Source: Henriciella sp045287255 (GTDB taxonomy: Bacteria > Pseudomonadota > Alphaproteobacteria > Caulobacterales > Hyphomonadaceae). From it: DNA of 64,000 nucleotides. Positions 52,639 to 62,183 of the stretch are shown one piece after another (position 1 is the first letter of the stretch; every line of letters starts with the position of its first letter). The notes beneath the pieces were generated by a model. That model did no database searches. It had not been told where the DNA came from and saw only the letters and a program-made list of their open reading frames with translations. Where the stretch lies: NCBI RefSeq assembly GCF_045287255.1, contig NZ_CP137142.1, positions 620,001 to 684,000 of the forward strand, in the 5' to 3' direction. The position numbers and the translations under genes were made by a program.

Positions 52639-52669
52639 TTCCCGGCTACCCATGACAGGTGGCCGGGAA
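52639..52669 (+). terminator. terminator after rpsB-tsf
   Basis: TTCCCGGCTACC (52639-52650) and GGTGGCCGGGAA (52658-52669) pair over 12 positions with one G-U pair and a 7-base loop, followed by TCTTTT. It separates rpsB-tsf from the pyrH operon. Confidence 0.85.
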
Positions 52670-52708
52670 TCTTTTATGCGCGATAGAAATCAGCGGGAGT
52701 GACGTGTC

Positions 52709-53449
52709 ATGGCAGGCGAAGATGATGGCAAGAGTGACCTAAAATACAAACGGGTCTTGTTGAAAATCTCTGGTGAGGCCCTGATGGGGGACACGGAATA
52801 CGGCATTGATATGCCGACCTGCTTGAAGTTTGCCGAAGAGATCAAAGCCGCGCGGGATGAGGGGGCTGAGATTTGCCTTGTTATCGGTGGCGGAAACATC
52901 TTCCGCGGCCTTGCTGGCGCAGCCAATGGTATGGAACGTGCGCAAGCGGATTCCATGGGCATGCTGGCAACCATTATGAATGCTTTGGCGATGCAGAATG
53001 CGCTGGAGACCATTGGGGTTCCAACCCGTGTGCAGTCCGGCTTGCGTATGGATGAGGTCGCCGAGCCGTTTATTCGCCGGCGCGCCATCCGCCACATGGA
53101 GAAAGGCCGCGTGGTTATTTTCGCAGCCGGTACGGGTAACCCGTATTTCACAACTGATACTGGTGCCGCATTACGGGCAGCTGAAATGAATTGTGAAGCC
53201 ATGCTAAAGGGGACGCAGGTGGACGGGGTTTATTCCGCAGACCCAAAGACCAATCCGGATGCACAGCGTTATGACACGCTGGATTATCAGGATGTTCTGG
53301 CCCGAAACCTGCGTGTCATGGATGCGTCCGCTGTGAGCCTTATGCGTGACACAAACATACCGATTGTGGTTTTCTCCCTGCACAATAAAGGTGCATTACA
53401 AAGCGTGCTAAAGGGCGAGGGTCCAAGCACAGTGATTTCGGCAGAGTGA
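52709..53449 (+). CDS. pyrH: uridylate (UMP) kinase
   Basis: Phosphorylates UMP to UDP; hexameric amino-acid-kinase fold. 246 residues with YKRVLLKISGEALMG, VIGGGNIFRG, the ATP/regulatory region AAGTGNPYFTTDTGAALRAAE and LKGTQVDGVYSADPK. Start ATG 52709 with a short extension before the conserved YKRVLLK. Begins a new unit after the tsf terminator. Confidence 0.96.
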   Translation: MAGEDDGKSDLKYKRVLLKISGEALMGDTEYGIDMPTCLKFAEEIKAARDEGAEICLVIGGGNIFRGLAGAANGMERAQADSMGMLATIMNALAMQNALETIGVPTRVQSGLRMDEVAEPFIRRRAIRHMEKGRVVIFAAGTGNPYFTTDTGAALRAAEMNCEAMLKGTQVDGVYSADPKTNPDAQRYDTLDYQDVLARNLRVMDASAVSLMRDTNIPIVVFSLHNKGALQSVLKGEGPSTVISAE

Positions 53450-53458
53450 GGCCAGACA

Positions 53459-54013
53459 ATGAGTTACGATAAAAAAGATCTTGAACGGCGTATGGATGGG
53501 GCGATTAACTCGCTCCAGTCTGAATTACAGGGACTGCGTACTGGCCGTGCCTCTATCAACTTGCTCGATACCGTACAGGTTCCGGCATACGGCTCGAATG
53601 TACCGATGAACCAGGTTGGTTCTGTCACGGTCATGGATTCGCGCATGTTGGCGGTGAACATCTGGGACAAGGGTCTGGTCGGTGCTGCTGACCGCGCGAT
53701 CCGCGATGCGGGCCTTGGATTGAACCCGGTTGTTGATGGGCAGAACCTGCGGATTCCGATCCCGCCGCTGAACGAAGAACGCCGGGTTGAGCTGACGAAA
53801 GTCGCAGGCAAATATGCTGAATCTGCGCGTATTGCGGTTCGCAATGTTCGCCGCGATGGCATGGATGCGATCAAGAAAATGGAAAAAGATGGCGAGATCA
53901 GCGAAGATGAGCTCAAGCGTCTTTCTGATGAAGTCCAGAAATTGACCGATACTTTTGTGAAACAGGTCGATGAGACCCTGAAAGCAAAAGAAGAGGAGAT
54001 TATGCAGGTCTAA
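53459..54013 (+). CDS. frr: ribosome recycling factor
   Basis: Splits post-termination ribosomes with EF-G. 184 residues: SELQGLRTGRAS and the hinge VPAYGSNVPMNQVGSV, then IPIPPLNEERRVELTK and ARIAVRNVRRDGMD, all diagnostic. Nine bases after pyrH; last base of the stop is the first base of uppS. Confidence 0.97.
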   Translation: MSYDKKDLERRMDGAINSLQSELQGLRTGRASINLLDTVQVPAYGSNVPMNQVGSVTVMDSRMLAVNIWDKGLVGAADRAIRDAGLGLNPVVDGQNLRIPIPPLNEERRVELTKVAGKYAESARIAVRNVRRDGMDAIKKMEKDGEISEDELKRLSDEVQKLTDTFVKQVDETLKAKEEEIMQV

Positions 54014-54768
54014 TGTCTGCTGCGCCTGCCCCTACAGCCAGTAATGGCGATGATGTGAGCCGTCCTGGCCATGTTGCCATCATCATGGATGGCAATGGTC
54101 GGTGGGCGACCTCGCGAGGGTTGCCCCGGGCGGTTGGACATGAGCGCGGTGTTGAAGCATTACGGCGAACTGTTGAGGCCGCGCAAAAGCTCGGCTTGGA
54201 AACGCTGACCGTGTTTTCCTTTTCGACGGAGAATTGGCGGCGCCCGGCGTCTGAGGTCAGCGCCTTGTTTGGGCTCCTCAAGGCGTATGTGAAACGTGAT
54301 CTTGATCGACTTACTCGTGAAGGGGTCCGTATCCGTGTGCTCGGAACACGGGCCGGATTACCAGCGGATATTCTGGCCTTGGTTGAGCGTGCCGAGCAGA
54401 GAACGCGAGATAATGCAAAGTTCAATCTCTGTATTGCCTTCAACTATGGTGGGCGTGAGGAGCTTGTCCGGGCCGCGCAAGCCGCTATCAAGGCCGGGTT
54501 GGAGGGAAAGCTAGACCCTGACAGTTTGAACGAAGATACGTTTGAGCAGTTTCTGGATACGTCTGATTTGCCTGACCCGGACCTCCTGATCCGAACCAGC
54601 GGTGAATCCCGTTTGAGCAATTTCCTGATTTGGCAGGCGGCTTATACAGAGCTTGTTTTCATGGACGTCCTGTGGCCCGATTTTGGTGAGTCGCATCTGC
54701 GTGAGGCGATTGAAACATATATGGCACGTGAGCGTCGGTTCGGCGGTCTTGCCTCAGGAGCAGCCTGA
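54013..54768 (+). CDS. uppS: undecaprenyl diphosphate synthase
   Basis: Adds eight isoprene units to farnesyl-PP to make the C55 carrier for wall and O-antigen synthesis. 251 residues with HVAIIMDGNGRWA (catalytic Asp), VFSFSTENWRRP, and RTSGESRLSNFLIWQAAYTE near the end. Overlaps frr by one base and ends five bases before cdsA. Confidence 0.96.
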   Translation: MSAAPAPTASNGDDVSRPGHVAIIMDGNGRWATSRGLPRAVGHERGVEALRRTVEAAQKLGLETLTVFSFSTENWRRPASEVSALFGLLKAYVKRDLDRLTREGVRIRVLGTRAGLPADILALVERAEQRTRDNAKFNLCIAFNYGGREELVRAAQAAIKAGLEGKLDPDSLNEDTFEQFLDTSDLPDPDLLIRTSGESRLSNFLIWQAAYTELVFMDVLWPDFGESHLREAIETYMARERRFGGLASGAA

Positions 54769-54772
54769 AGTC

Positions 54773-55588
54773 ATGGCCACAGCGCCTGTGCAACGCAGTC
54801 AGGGTGATCTTGCACTGCGTCTCGTTTCAGCAGCGATCCTGATACCCTTCGGCCTGTTCGTCGTCTGGCGAGGCGGCGCGTGGCTTGGTGTTGGTTGCGT
54901 CTTGTTTGCTTTGGCGATGGCTTATGAATGGGTGCGGATGAGCGCATCACCATTGATGAAATCCTTCCTGCCTTTAGCCATCTTGCCTGTCCTGCTGGCT
55001 GTTTTGATTGGCCCTTTGATTGGTTTGGGCGCTTTGATCATGTGCGCTGTGTTGGCCGGAGGTCTGCATCCGCTGGCGCGTGAAAGAATGGCGTCCAGCT
55101 TCGGCCTCGCCTATGTCAGCGGTATGCCTATGGCGCTCTATCTGTTGCGCGAAGGGCAATGGGATGGTGCTGCGGCAGCTCTTATTGTTATGGCCATGGT
55201 TTGGGGGTCGGACTCTGCAGCCTACTTTTCAGGTCGCGGTTTTGGCGGCCCGCCTTTGACGCCGGAATCCCCGTCAAAGACGTGGAGTGGGGCGGTTGGG
55301 GCTGTGATTTTTACGACGCTTTGCGGGGCTTTGGCGGCGCGGATTACGGGGGGGAGTCTGCCAGTCTGGCTGATTGTAGGGTTCCTGATCTCAGTATTTG
55401 CGCAAATGGGCGATTTGGTCGAGAGTCGGATCAAGCGGCGTTATGGGGTTAAGGATGCTAGCGGTTTAATCCCTGGACATGGTGGGGTTATGGACCGCGT
55501 GGATGGTTTAGGAATTGTCTGTGTTGTGACGGTTATCATGTTGTATTTGTTGCCTTTTTTGGCCCGCTATCTAGGGCTTGATGGATGA
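54773..55588 (+). CDS. cdsA: phosphatidate cytidylyltransferase
   Basis: Makes CDP-diacylglycerol for phospholipid synthesis. 271 residues, about seven membrane helices, with the family signature around KDASGLIPGHGGVMDRVDG near the C-terminus and SPSKTWSGAVG upstream. ATG 54773 follows AGGAG at the end of uppS; an earlier in-frame ATG at 54653 lies inside uppS and lacks family sequence. Overlaps dxr by 4 bases. Confidence 0.93.
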   Translation: MATAPVQRSQGDLALRLVSAAILIPFGLFVVWRGGAWLGVGCVLFALAMAYEWVRMSASPLMKSFLPLAILPVLLAVLIGPLIGLGALIMCAVLAGGLHPLARERMASSFGLAYVSGMPMALYLLREGQWDGAAAALIVMAMVWGSDSAAYFSGRGFGGPPLTPESPSKTWSGAVGAVIFTTLCGALAARITGGSLPVWLIVGFLISVFAQMGDLVESRIKRRYGVKDASGLIPGHGGVMDRVDGLGIVCVVTVIMLYLLPFLARYLGLDG

Positions 55589-56793
55589 GCGAGCCACGCC
55601 GCATAACGATTATCGGGTCGACTGGCTCCATCGGACAATCGGCTATTTCTGTGATCCGGCACGCCAATCAGGTTGCGGGCTATCCGGTCTACGAGGTCGA
55701 TACACTGGTTGCCGGAAGCGATGTTGAAACGCTGGCGGAGCAGGCTGTTTTAGTAGGGGCGAAGCGGGTCGTCGTGGCGGCTGAAGGGAGACATAAGGCG
55801 CTTGAGGGGCTGCTCGAAGGGACATCTATCGAAACGGCCAGCGGGGAAGAGGCTGTTTGCGATGCCGCGCGCCGCCCAGTGGACCGAGTCTTGGCTGCTG
55901 TTGTTGGCATTGCTGGATTGCCATCAACATTTGCCGCGATTGAAGCGGGCAACTCCGTCGCGCTGGCCAATAAGGAAAGCATGGTCTGCGCTGGGCCGCT
56001 TCTCAAGCGGTTCGCCGAAGGCAAAGGCGTCGCCATCGTTCCGACCGACAGCGAGCATAATGCGATGTTTCAGGTCATGGAACGACGCGAGGATGTTGAG
56101 CGCCTTATCCTGACAGCATCGGGTGGGCCATTCCGGGAGACACCGCTTCAGCAATTGCGCGATATGACCCCAGAGCACGCTTTGGCGCATCCGCGCTGGG
56201 ATATGGGGCAGAAGATATCGGTCGATAGCGCCACCTTGTTCAATAAGGGCCTGGAACTGATCGAGGCGGCGTATCTGTTCGATATGCCGGAGGATATGAT
56301 TGATGTGGTGGTTCATCCCCAATCGATTGTCCACTCACTGGTTGAGTATCGGGATGGCTCGGTTCTGGCACAGATGGGTGAGCCGGATATGCGGACCCCG
56401 ATTGCCCATGCCTTAAGCTGGCCGGAGCGGCGCCAGCCCGGGCCAGCAAAGCGGCTGAATCTTCCGGCTTTGGCCAGGCTTGATTTTGAGGCTCCCGATA
56501 CCGAACGCTTCCCAGCGATTAACCTGTGCCGCGAGGTCTTGCGGATGGGCGGCGGCGCACCAACGGTATTAAATTGTGCTAACGAAGCCGCGGTAGCTGC
56601 ATTTCTTGCGGGCCAATGTCGTTTTCCCGACATAAGCTGGGTTGTCGCAGAAGCGCTTGAGCGGTTTTGTACCAAGACACAGGTGTCAGAACCATTAGAC
56701 AGTGTAGAGGCTGTCATGGCATTGGACACGGAAGCGAGGCAATTGGTGCGGGCGCTTGTGAGAGAAGCGGCGGTACGCCACGAGGGAGTGTAA
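55585..56793 (+). CDS. dxr: 1-deoxy-D-xylulose 5-phosphate reductoisomerase
   Basis: Second enzyme of the MEP isoprenoid pathway; NADPH-dependent. 402 residues: the nucleotide-binding IIGSTGSIGQSAISV, ALANKESMVCAG, metal-site PTDSEHNAMFQ, and ASGGPFRETP with HPRWDMGQKISVDSATLFNKGLE. Length normal. Starts in the cdsA stop (ATGA). Supplies precursors used by UppS. Confidence 0.97.
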   Translation: MSEPRRITIIGSTGSIGQSAISVIRHANQVAGYPVYEVDTLVAGSDVETLAEQAVLVGAKRVVVAAEGRHKALEGLLEGTSIETASGEEAVCDAARRPVDRVLAAVVGIAGLPSTFAAIEAGNSVALANKESMVCAGPLLKRFAEGKGVAIVPTDSEHNAMFQVMERREDVERLILTASGGPFRETPLQQLRDMTPEHALAHPRWDMGQKISVDSATLFNKGLELIEAAYLFDMPEDMIDVVVHPQSIVHSLVEYRDGSVLAQMGEPDMRTPIAHALSWPERRQPGPAKRLNLPALARLDFEAPDTERFPAINLCREVLRMGGGAPTVLNCANEAAVAAFLAGQCRFPDISWVVAEALERFCTKTQVSEPLDSVEAVMALDTEARQLVRALVREAAVRHEGV

Positions 56794-56796
56794 AGC

Positions 56797-57969
56797 TTGG
56801 GCGAGATACTCAGTCAGGGGCCGCTATTTATCCTGAGCCTGGCCTTCATGCTTGGCGTGGTTGTCACGATTCATGAGCTTGGTCATTATTGGGCTGGGCG
56901 TTGGGCCGGGGCTGCTGTTGAATCCTTCTCAGTCGGCTTTGGTAAATCGATTTTTGAGCGCAAGGATAAGCGTAATACGCGCTGGCGAATCAATTGGATT
57001 CCGCTGGGTGGTTTCGTGAAATTTGTTGGCGAGAGCCAGTTGCCAAATGATGTTGGTAAGGTTGAACAAGGCCCGATTGGTAAGGCCTATTATGAGATTG
57101 GTCCGGGAAAGCGAGCGTTCATTTCGGTTGCCGGGCCTTTAGCGAATTTCATCCTCGCGATTCTGCTGTTTGCGATGTTCTTCAGCCTGCGCGGTGTTGA
57201 GTATTATGATGTCGCAGTTGCTGGGGTTAGCGAGGATATGCCCGCCGCCGAAGCGGGTTTCGAAGTTGGCGATGTGATCACGCACCTGGAGGGTGAACGC
57301 CTGCGCACCGTTGAAGATTTAATGGCAGTGACATCGATTTCTTCAGGGCGGTCACTCGATATGACTTTGCGCAGAGATGGGGAGTTGATTGAAACTTCGG
57401 TGACGCCAATCCGCGTTACACGCCCGAATGCGTTAGGTCAGATTGTACCGCAAGGGACAATCGGCATTGTCCCGCTCCCCATGGCCGGGACGATTGAGTT
57501 TGAGCAAGTTGGCCCCTTCACAGGGCTCTATAAGGGCGTGATTCAGACTAAAATTACCCTGGAACGAACAACGACGATGCTTAGCCGGATTGTTACCGGT
57601 CATGAGCCTGTTGCGTCCTTGAGTGGCCCCGTGGCGATTGGCGATGCAGGACGACGCGTTGTGAATATCACACTGGGGAATGAGCAGGTTCCACTTGGTC
57701 AGCGCTGGTCCAATCTGTTCTGGACGATGGTGCAGCTTTGCGCAGCGATTTCAATCGGTCTCGGATTCTTCAATATTCTGCCCTTCCCGATCCTGGATGG
57801 GGGACACATTGTTGGGTGTGCTTACGAAGCCGTAACTGGACAGCGTGTGCCCGAGCGGGTCACGGAATACGTGTTGCGAGCCGCGCTTGTAGTGATATTG
57901 ACGCTGTTCGTGTTCATTACATGGGGTGACATTATCGAGACGGGCCTGTTTAACACGACAACGGGATAG
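56797..57969 (+). CDS. rseP: site-2 protease RseP
   Basis: Intramembrane zinc protease, which in other bacteria cleaves anti-sigma factors and signal peptide remnants. 390 residues, about four membrane helices, HELGHYWAGRW zinc site in the first helix, one PDZ domain (about 130-210) and a second active-site motif NILPFPILDGGH near the C-terminus. Start is TTG 56797 with GAGGGAG upstream; three bases after dxr. Confidence 0.94.
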   Translation: MGEILSQGPLFILSLAFMLGVVVTIHELGHYWAGRWAGAAVESFSVGFGKSIFERKDKRNTRWRINWIPLGGFVKFVGESQLPNDVGKVEQGPIGKAYYEIGPGKRAFISVAGPLANFILAILLFAMFFSLRGVEYYDVAVAGVSEDMPAAEAGFEVGDVITHLEGERLRTVEDLMAVTSISSGRSLDMTLRRDGELIETSVTPIRVTRPNALGQIVPQGTIGIVPLPMAGTIEFEQVGPFTGLYKGVIQTKITLERTTTMLSRIVTGHEPVASLSGPVAIGDAGRRVVNITLGNEQVPLGQRWSNLFWTMVQLCAAISIGLGFFNILPFPILDGGHIVGCAYEAVTGQRVPERVTEYVLRAALVVILTLFVFITWGDIIETGLFNTTTG

Positions 57970-57996
57970 GGGTCCCGTCAGGAGGAGTTAAGTTTT

Positions 57997-60537
57997 ATGC
58001 GTAGTGTTTTTGCCGCAGCCTTAATGGCCTCTGGTGCGGTTCTGTCTTTTACGGGCCTGTCTACGCCGACAGCCGTTGCTCAGGAAGGGGAAACGATTCG
58101 ATCTATCATCGTTGAGGGCAATCAACGGATCGATGACCGTACCATCCAATCATACCTCTTGGTTGAGCCCGGAGATATCTTTGATCCTGACCGGATCGAC
58201 CTCTCGCTGAAAACACTCTTTGCAACCGGCCTGTTTGCCGACGCGACGTTCGACAAGTCTGGTTCTGATCTGGTTGTGCGTGTGGTTGAGAACCCGATTA
58301 TCAACCGCGTCCTTTTTGAAGGAAATAGCAGCCTTGACGATGACAAGCTGCGTGAAGAGATTCAGGCGGCGCCACGTGGGATCTTTACGGCTGCGCGGGT
58401 GCAGGCCGACGTCCAGCGTATTCTTGAGCTTTATCGCCAATCTGGTCGTTTCTCAGCGACTGTGGAGCCGCAATACAAACCCCTGGAGCAAAACCGCGTC
58501 GATCTGGTTTTTGTGATGACAGAGGGCCCTGTGACCGGGGTTCGGGCGATTAACTTTATCGGCAATGAAGAGTTTTCCGATCGCCGTTTGCGTAGCGAAG
58601 TGGTGACCAAGCAATCGCGCTGGTGGCGCTTCTTCAGCTCGAATGACAACTATGATCCGGGGCGCCTTGAGTTCGATCGGGAACTGCTTCGCCAATTCTA
58701 TCAAAACCGCGGATACTATGATTTCCGCGTTGTCTCCGCGGTGGCGGACCTGACCCCGGACCGTGAAGACTTCTATATCACCTACACGATCGAAGAAGGC
58801 GAGCAGTACACCTTTGGTGAAGTGAATGTTGAGACCCAGCTCGACAAGCTCGATTCCGATATTCTGCGCCGGATTGTACCCTTCCGCGATGGCGACCTGT
58901 TCCGCGGCGATGCGATTGAAGACACGATTGATTCGTTGACCTTTGCCGCTGGTATCGCTGGCTATGCTTTCGTTGATATTACACCGCGGCTTGAGGCCGA
59001 CCCGGAAACCAACAAGGTCAACGTGACTTTCGCGATTGATGAAGGTCCACGCGTCTATGTCGAGCGGATCAATATTATCGGGAATACGCGAACGCTTGAT
59101 CGCGTGATCCGACGCGAGCTGCGCGTGGTTGAAGGCGATGCGTTTAACCGGGTTCTGCTGGATCGCTCCCGTAACCGGGCGCGGGCGCTTGGCTTCTTTA
59201 AAGAGGTTGAGATTACCGAGCGGCCAGGGTCCAAGCCGGACCGTACCGTGGTGGATATTGCTGTGCAGGAACAACCGACGGGGGAGTTGTCCTTCTCAGC
59301 TGGCTTCTCGTCTGTTGATGCTTTCCTGATCGATGTTTCAGTATCCGAACGTAACCTGCGTGGGCGCGGCCAGACCGCTGTTGCGCGAATCTCAGCGTCT
59401 GATCGACAGCAATTGGTCGATGTCCGGTTCCGTGAGCCGCGTTTCCTTGATCGCAACCTGTCCGCGGGGATTGACGTCTTCTCAACCCGGTCAGATTTTC
59501 TGGATGTGTCCAACTTCGAGACCCAGACCATCGGTGGTGGCTTGTCGCTAGGCTTTCCATTGACCGAGAATACGAGCCTTGGCTTCCGTTACCGTTTGCA
59601 ATCGGACGAGATCAATGTTCGGGATTTGCCAATCATTATCAATGAGGATGGGACCTTTGTCTCCAGCCGCATACAAACGGCTGGTGCAGATACCCCCGAC
59701 GACTTTAGTGATGATCAGTTTCGAGGCGTGACTTCTGAGGATGTCGGTACGGGTGAGTTGCTCGTGGACCAATGTGATATTCGTTATAGTCAACGCAATA
59801 CGCTGTGCCGTAGTGAGCGGGCCGATATTGCCTCTATCGTCGGCTATAGTTTCAATTGGGACCGCCGGAATGATCCGATTGCCCCAACTGGCGGTTTTGA
59901 CATGTCGATCAGTCAGGATTTTGCCGGGGTTGGCGGTGATGTGACTTACTTCCGGACAGAAGCTACCGCTGCGACTTATCGGGGCATCTTCAAGGGCGTT
60001 CGTGCGAGTGTTCGTGTGTCAGGGGGCTTTATCGATGAGCTTGGTGATGAGGAAGGTGTGCGGATTAACAACCGCTTCTTCCGCGGCGGTTCCTCGTTCC
60101 GGGGCTTTGATGTGGCTGGCCTTGGCCCCCGCGAAATTCTAGTGCAGATCAATAATGAGACCGGCGAAGAAACACTGCTACAGTCTGGGAATTCTCTCGG
60201 TGGCCGGGCCTACTGGCAGACGACAGGTGAGCTGACGATCCCGAACTATCTACCAGAAGAGTATGGTATCGATACGTCTCTCTTCATTGAGGCAGGCAGT
60301 GTTGGCCTCTTGGATCAGGATACGGATTTCGATCCGCCTAGCATTACCGGCGTTGGCACGGATACAACGCAAGTTCTTGTTACACGCGATGACTTAAGCT
60401 TGCGGGCGTCAGCTGGCTTGTCTGTCGGTTGGGACTCGCCGTTCGGTCCGATCCGTTTTGATTTCTCGCAAATCCTCTCTCGTGAGGATTATGACCGTAC
60501 TGAAACTTTCCGTTTTAGTACTCAAACCCGTTTCTAA
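57997..60537 (+). CDS. bamA: outer membrane protein assembly factor BamA
   Basis: Core of the machinery that inserts beta-barrels into the outer membrane. 846 residues: a signal peptide, five POTRA domains (about 30-430, starting IRSIIVEGNQRIDDRTIQSYL), then a 16-strand barrel with the conserved loop motif NRFFRGGSSFRGFD and GPIRFDFSQ near the end; the last residue is phenylalanine, as expected for recognition. AGGAGGAG precedes the ATG. Followed by skp. Confidence 0.97.
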   Translation: MRSVFAAALMASGAVLSFTGLSTPTAVAQEGETIRSIIVEGNQRIDDRTIQSYLLVEPGDIFDPDRIDLSLKTLFATGLFADATFDKSGSDLVVRVVENPIINRVLFEGNSSLDDDKLREEIQAAPRGIFTAARVQADVQRILELYRQSGRFSATVEPQYKPLEQNRVDLVFVMTEGPVTGVRAINFIGNEEFSDRRLRSEVVTKQSRWWRFFSSNDNYDPGRLEFDRELLRQFYQNRGYYDFRVVSAVADLTPDREDFYITYTIEEGEQYTFGEVNVETQLDKLDSDILRRIVPFRDGDLFRGDAIEDTIDSLTFAAGIAGYAFVDITPRLEADPETNKVNVTFAIDEGPRVYVERINIIGNTRTLDRVIRRELRVVEGDAFNRVLLDRSRNRARALGFFKEVEITERPGSKPDRTVVDIAVQEQPTGELSFSAGFSSVDAFLIDVSVSERNLRGRGQTAVARISASDRQQLVDVRFREPRFLDRNLSAGIDVFSTRSDFLDVSNFETQTIGGGLSLGFPLTENTSLGFRYRLQSDEINVRDLPIIINEDGTFVSSRIQTAGADTPDDFSDDQFRGVTSEDVGTGELLVDQCDIRYSQRNTLCRSERADIASIVGYSFNWDRRNDPIAPTGGFDMSISQDFAGVGGDVTYFRTEATAATYRGIFKGVRASVRVSGGFIDELGDEEGVRINNRFFRGGSSFRGFDVAGLGPREILVQINNETGEETLLQSGNSLGGRAYWQTTGELTIPNYLPEEYGIDTSLFIEAGSVGLLDQDTDFDPPSITGVGTDTTQVLVTRDDLSLRASAGLSVGWDSPFGPIRFDFSQILSREDYDRTETFRFSTQTRF

Positions 60538-60561
60538 GAATTCCTCACAGGAGAACCTCTC

Positions 60562-61161
60562 ATGTTGTCTATCCGAAGTGCACTCTTTGCGCTCTGTTGT
60601 GTATTTGCGGTTGGTAGTGCGACCGTTGTAGCTCCCGTTGCTGAAGCTCAAGGCACGAAAATCATTGTGATCAATCAGGCGAAAATTTATGCTGACAGTC
60701 GTTCCGGCAAGGATATCGAGACCAAGATCGATAATATTGAGCGCTCCATGCAGGCTGAATTGAAGCCTGCGGCTGATTCCTTGAAAACCCAAGGCGACGC
60801 TCTGCGTCCTCGCCTGGAAGGGAAAACCCAAGCTCAATTGGCTGCTGATGCTGCCTTGATTCAGGAGTTGCAGGCATTTGAGCAACAGGTCGCCCAGCAT
60901 CAGCGTAACCAGCAGATCAAAGCGGCAGAGCTGCAGGCAACCATTCGTAAGGCCCGCGCAGATTGGGCACAGGCCCTCGAGCCTGTCCTTCAGGAAGTCA
61001 TGACCGAACAAAATGCTGAAATCATGATGTCGCGTAATGATCTGGTATTTGCAGCATCAAATGTTGATGTGACTGCAGTGGTAACCTCAAAGCTCGACGC
61101 CAGAACACCAAGCATTGCCGTTGTACGTCAGCGCTTGCCACAGCAGCCTGCAGCTCAGTAA
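60562..61161 (+). CDS. skp: periplasmic chaperone Skp/OmpH family
   Basis: Holds unfolded outer-membrane proteins in the periplasm. 199 residues with a signal peptide (SALFALCCVFAVGSATVVAP), then IIVINQAKIYADSRSGKDIE and a long Gln/Ala-rich helical hairpin (about 60-140), typical of OmpH proteins. Directly follows bamA, 24 bases apart, in the usual order. Confidence 0.88.
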   Translation: MLSIRSALFALCCVFAVGSATVVAPVAEAQGTKIIVINQAKIYADSRSGKDIETKIDNIERSMQAELKPAADSLKTQGDALRPRLEGKTQAQLAADAALIQELQAFEQQVAQHQRNQQIKAAELQATIRKARADWAQALEPVLQEVMTEQNAEIMMSRNDLVFAASNVDVTAVVTSKLDARTPSIAVVRQRLPQQPAAQ

Positions 61162-61178
61162 TAACGACGGGGGGGCTG

Positions 61179-62183
61179 ATGCCTGTCGACCTGCGATTCT
61201 ATGATTTTCACGGTGAGCAAACGCTTGAGGCGCTTTGCTCATCCTTGGATGTGCGGATTGCAGGTGATGCCAGCCGCCTCGTATCGGGTGTTACCGCTGC
61301 GCACCTTGGTGGACCCGGTGACATTGTCTTCTTTGAAGGCAAGCCTGCTGATGCTGCGAAGGTAAATCCAGCCGCGACCGCGTGTTTTACAACTGAGGCT
61401 CTTGCCGAACATTTACCTCAAGGGCCTGTGCCCCTGATCTGTGATGCTCCGCGCCGCACACATATGGCGGCAGGGCGGCTGCTCTTTACGCGTAAGGACT
61501 GGACCGCAGAAGGCGATGCCCCCGCGATCCACGAGACGGCGCAGGTGGCCCCGAACGCTGTTATCGGTGCCGGGGCAGCGATTGGCCCGCGAACAATTGT
61601 TGGCCCCGGGGCGGTTATCGGACCGGGGGTGCAGATCGGTCATGATTGTGTGATCGGTCCAACAGCGACGGTCCAATGTGCCCTGATTGGCAATCACGTT
61701 AAAATCTATGCCGGGGCACATATTGGCGAGACCGGCTTTGGCGTTCTGTTTGGGTCGGAAGGCCCAGAGGATATTACCCATTGGGGGCGTGCTATCCTGC
61801 AGGATCATGTCACGGTTGGGGCCAGCACATGCGTTGATCGTGGTGTGTTTGAGGACACGATGATCGGTGAGCGGACCAAGCTCGATAACATGGTCCAGAT
61901 CGCTCATAATGTTATTATTGGCCGTAATTGCCTGTTTGCCAGCTTCACGGGGATTTCCGGCAGCACAGTCGTTGGTGATGGCGTCATCATGGGCGGACGG
62001 GTTGGTATCGCAGATCATCTGGAAATTGGTGATGGAGCGATCCTGACGGCTGATGCCGGTGTGATGAGCAATGTTCCAGCGGGTGAAACCTGGGGTGGTC
62101 GGCCGGCGAAACCTTTCCGGCAATTCCTTCGCGAGGTTGCCTGGGTGCAAAAACAGGTGAAGCGCGTTAAGAAGCCGTCCTGA
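61179..62183 (+). CDS. lpxD: UDP-3-O-(3-hydroxyacyl)glucosamine N-acyltransferase
   Basis: Third step of lipid A synthesis. 334 residues: N-terminal substrate-binding domain (about 1-100) and a left-handed beta-helix of hexapeptide repeats (about 110-300, such as AVIGAGAAIGPRTIVG) with the catalytic histidine in VQIAHNVIIGRNC. C-terminal helix FLREVAWVQKQVKRV. Stop overlaps lpxA by one base; the fabZ gene that usually lies between is absent. Confidence 0.95.
   Translation: MPVDLRFYDFHGEQTLEALCSSLDVRIAGDASRLVSGVTAAHLGGPGDIVFFEGKPADAAKVNPAATACFTTEALAEHLPQGPVPLICDAPRRTHMAAGRLLFTRKDWTAEGDAPAIHETAQVAPNAVIGAGAAIGPRTIVGPGAVIGPGVQIGHDCVIGPTATVQCALIGNHVKIYAGAHIGETGFGVLFGSEGPEDITHWGRAILQDHVTVGASTCVDRGVFEDTMIGERTKLDNMVQIAHNVIIGRNCLFASFTGISGSTVVGDGVIMGGRVGIADHLEIGDGAILTADAGVMSNVPAGETWGGRPAKPFRQFLREVAWVQKQVKRVKKPS

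Noticed and set aside
58453..59274. 273-codon frame antisense to bamA, and a similar one at 61413-62228 antisense to lpxD
   Set aside because: Both lie inside well-supported genes and have no independent features.
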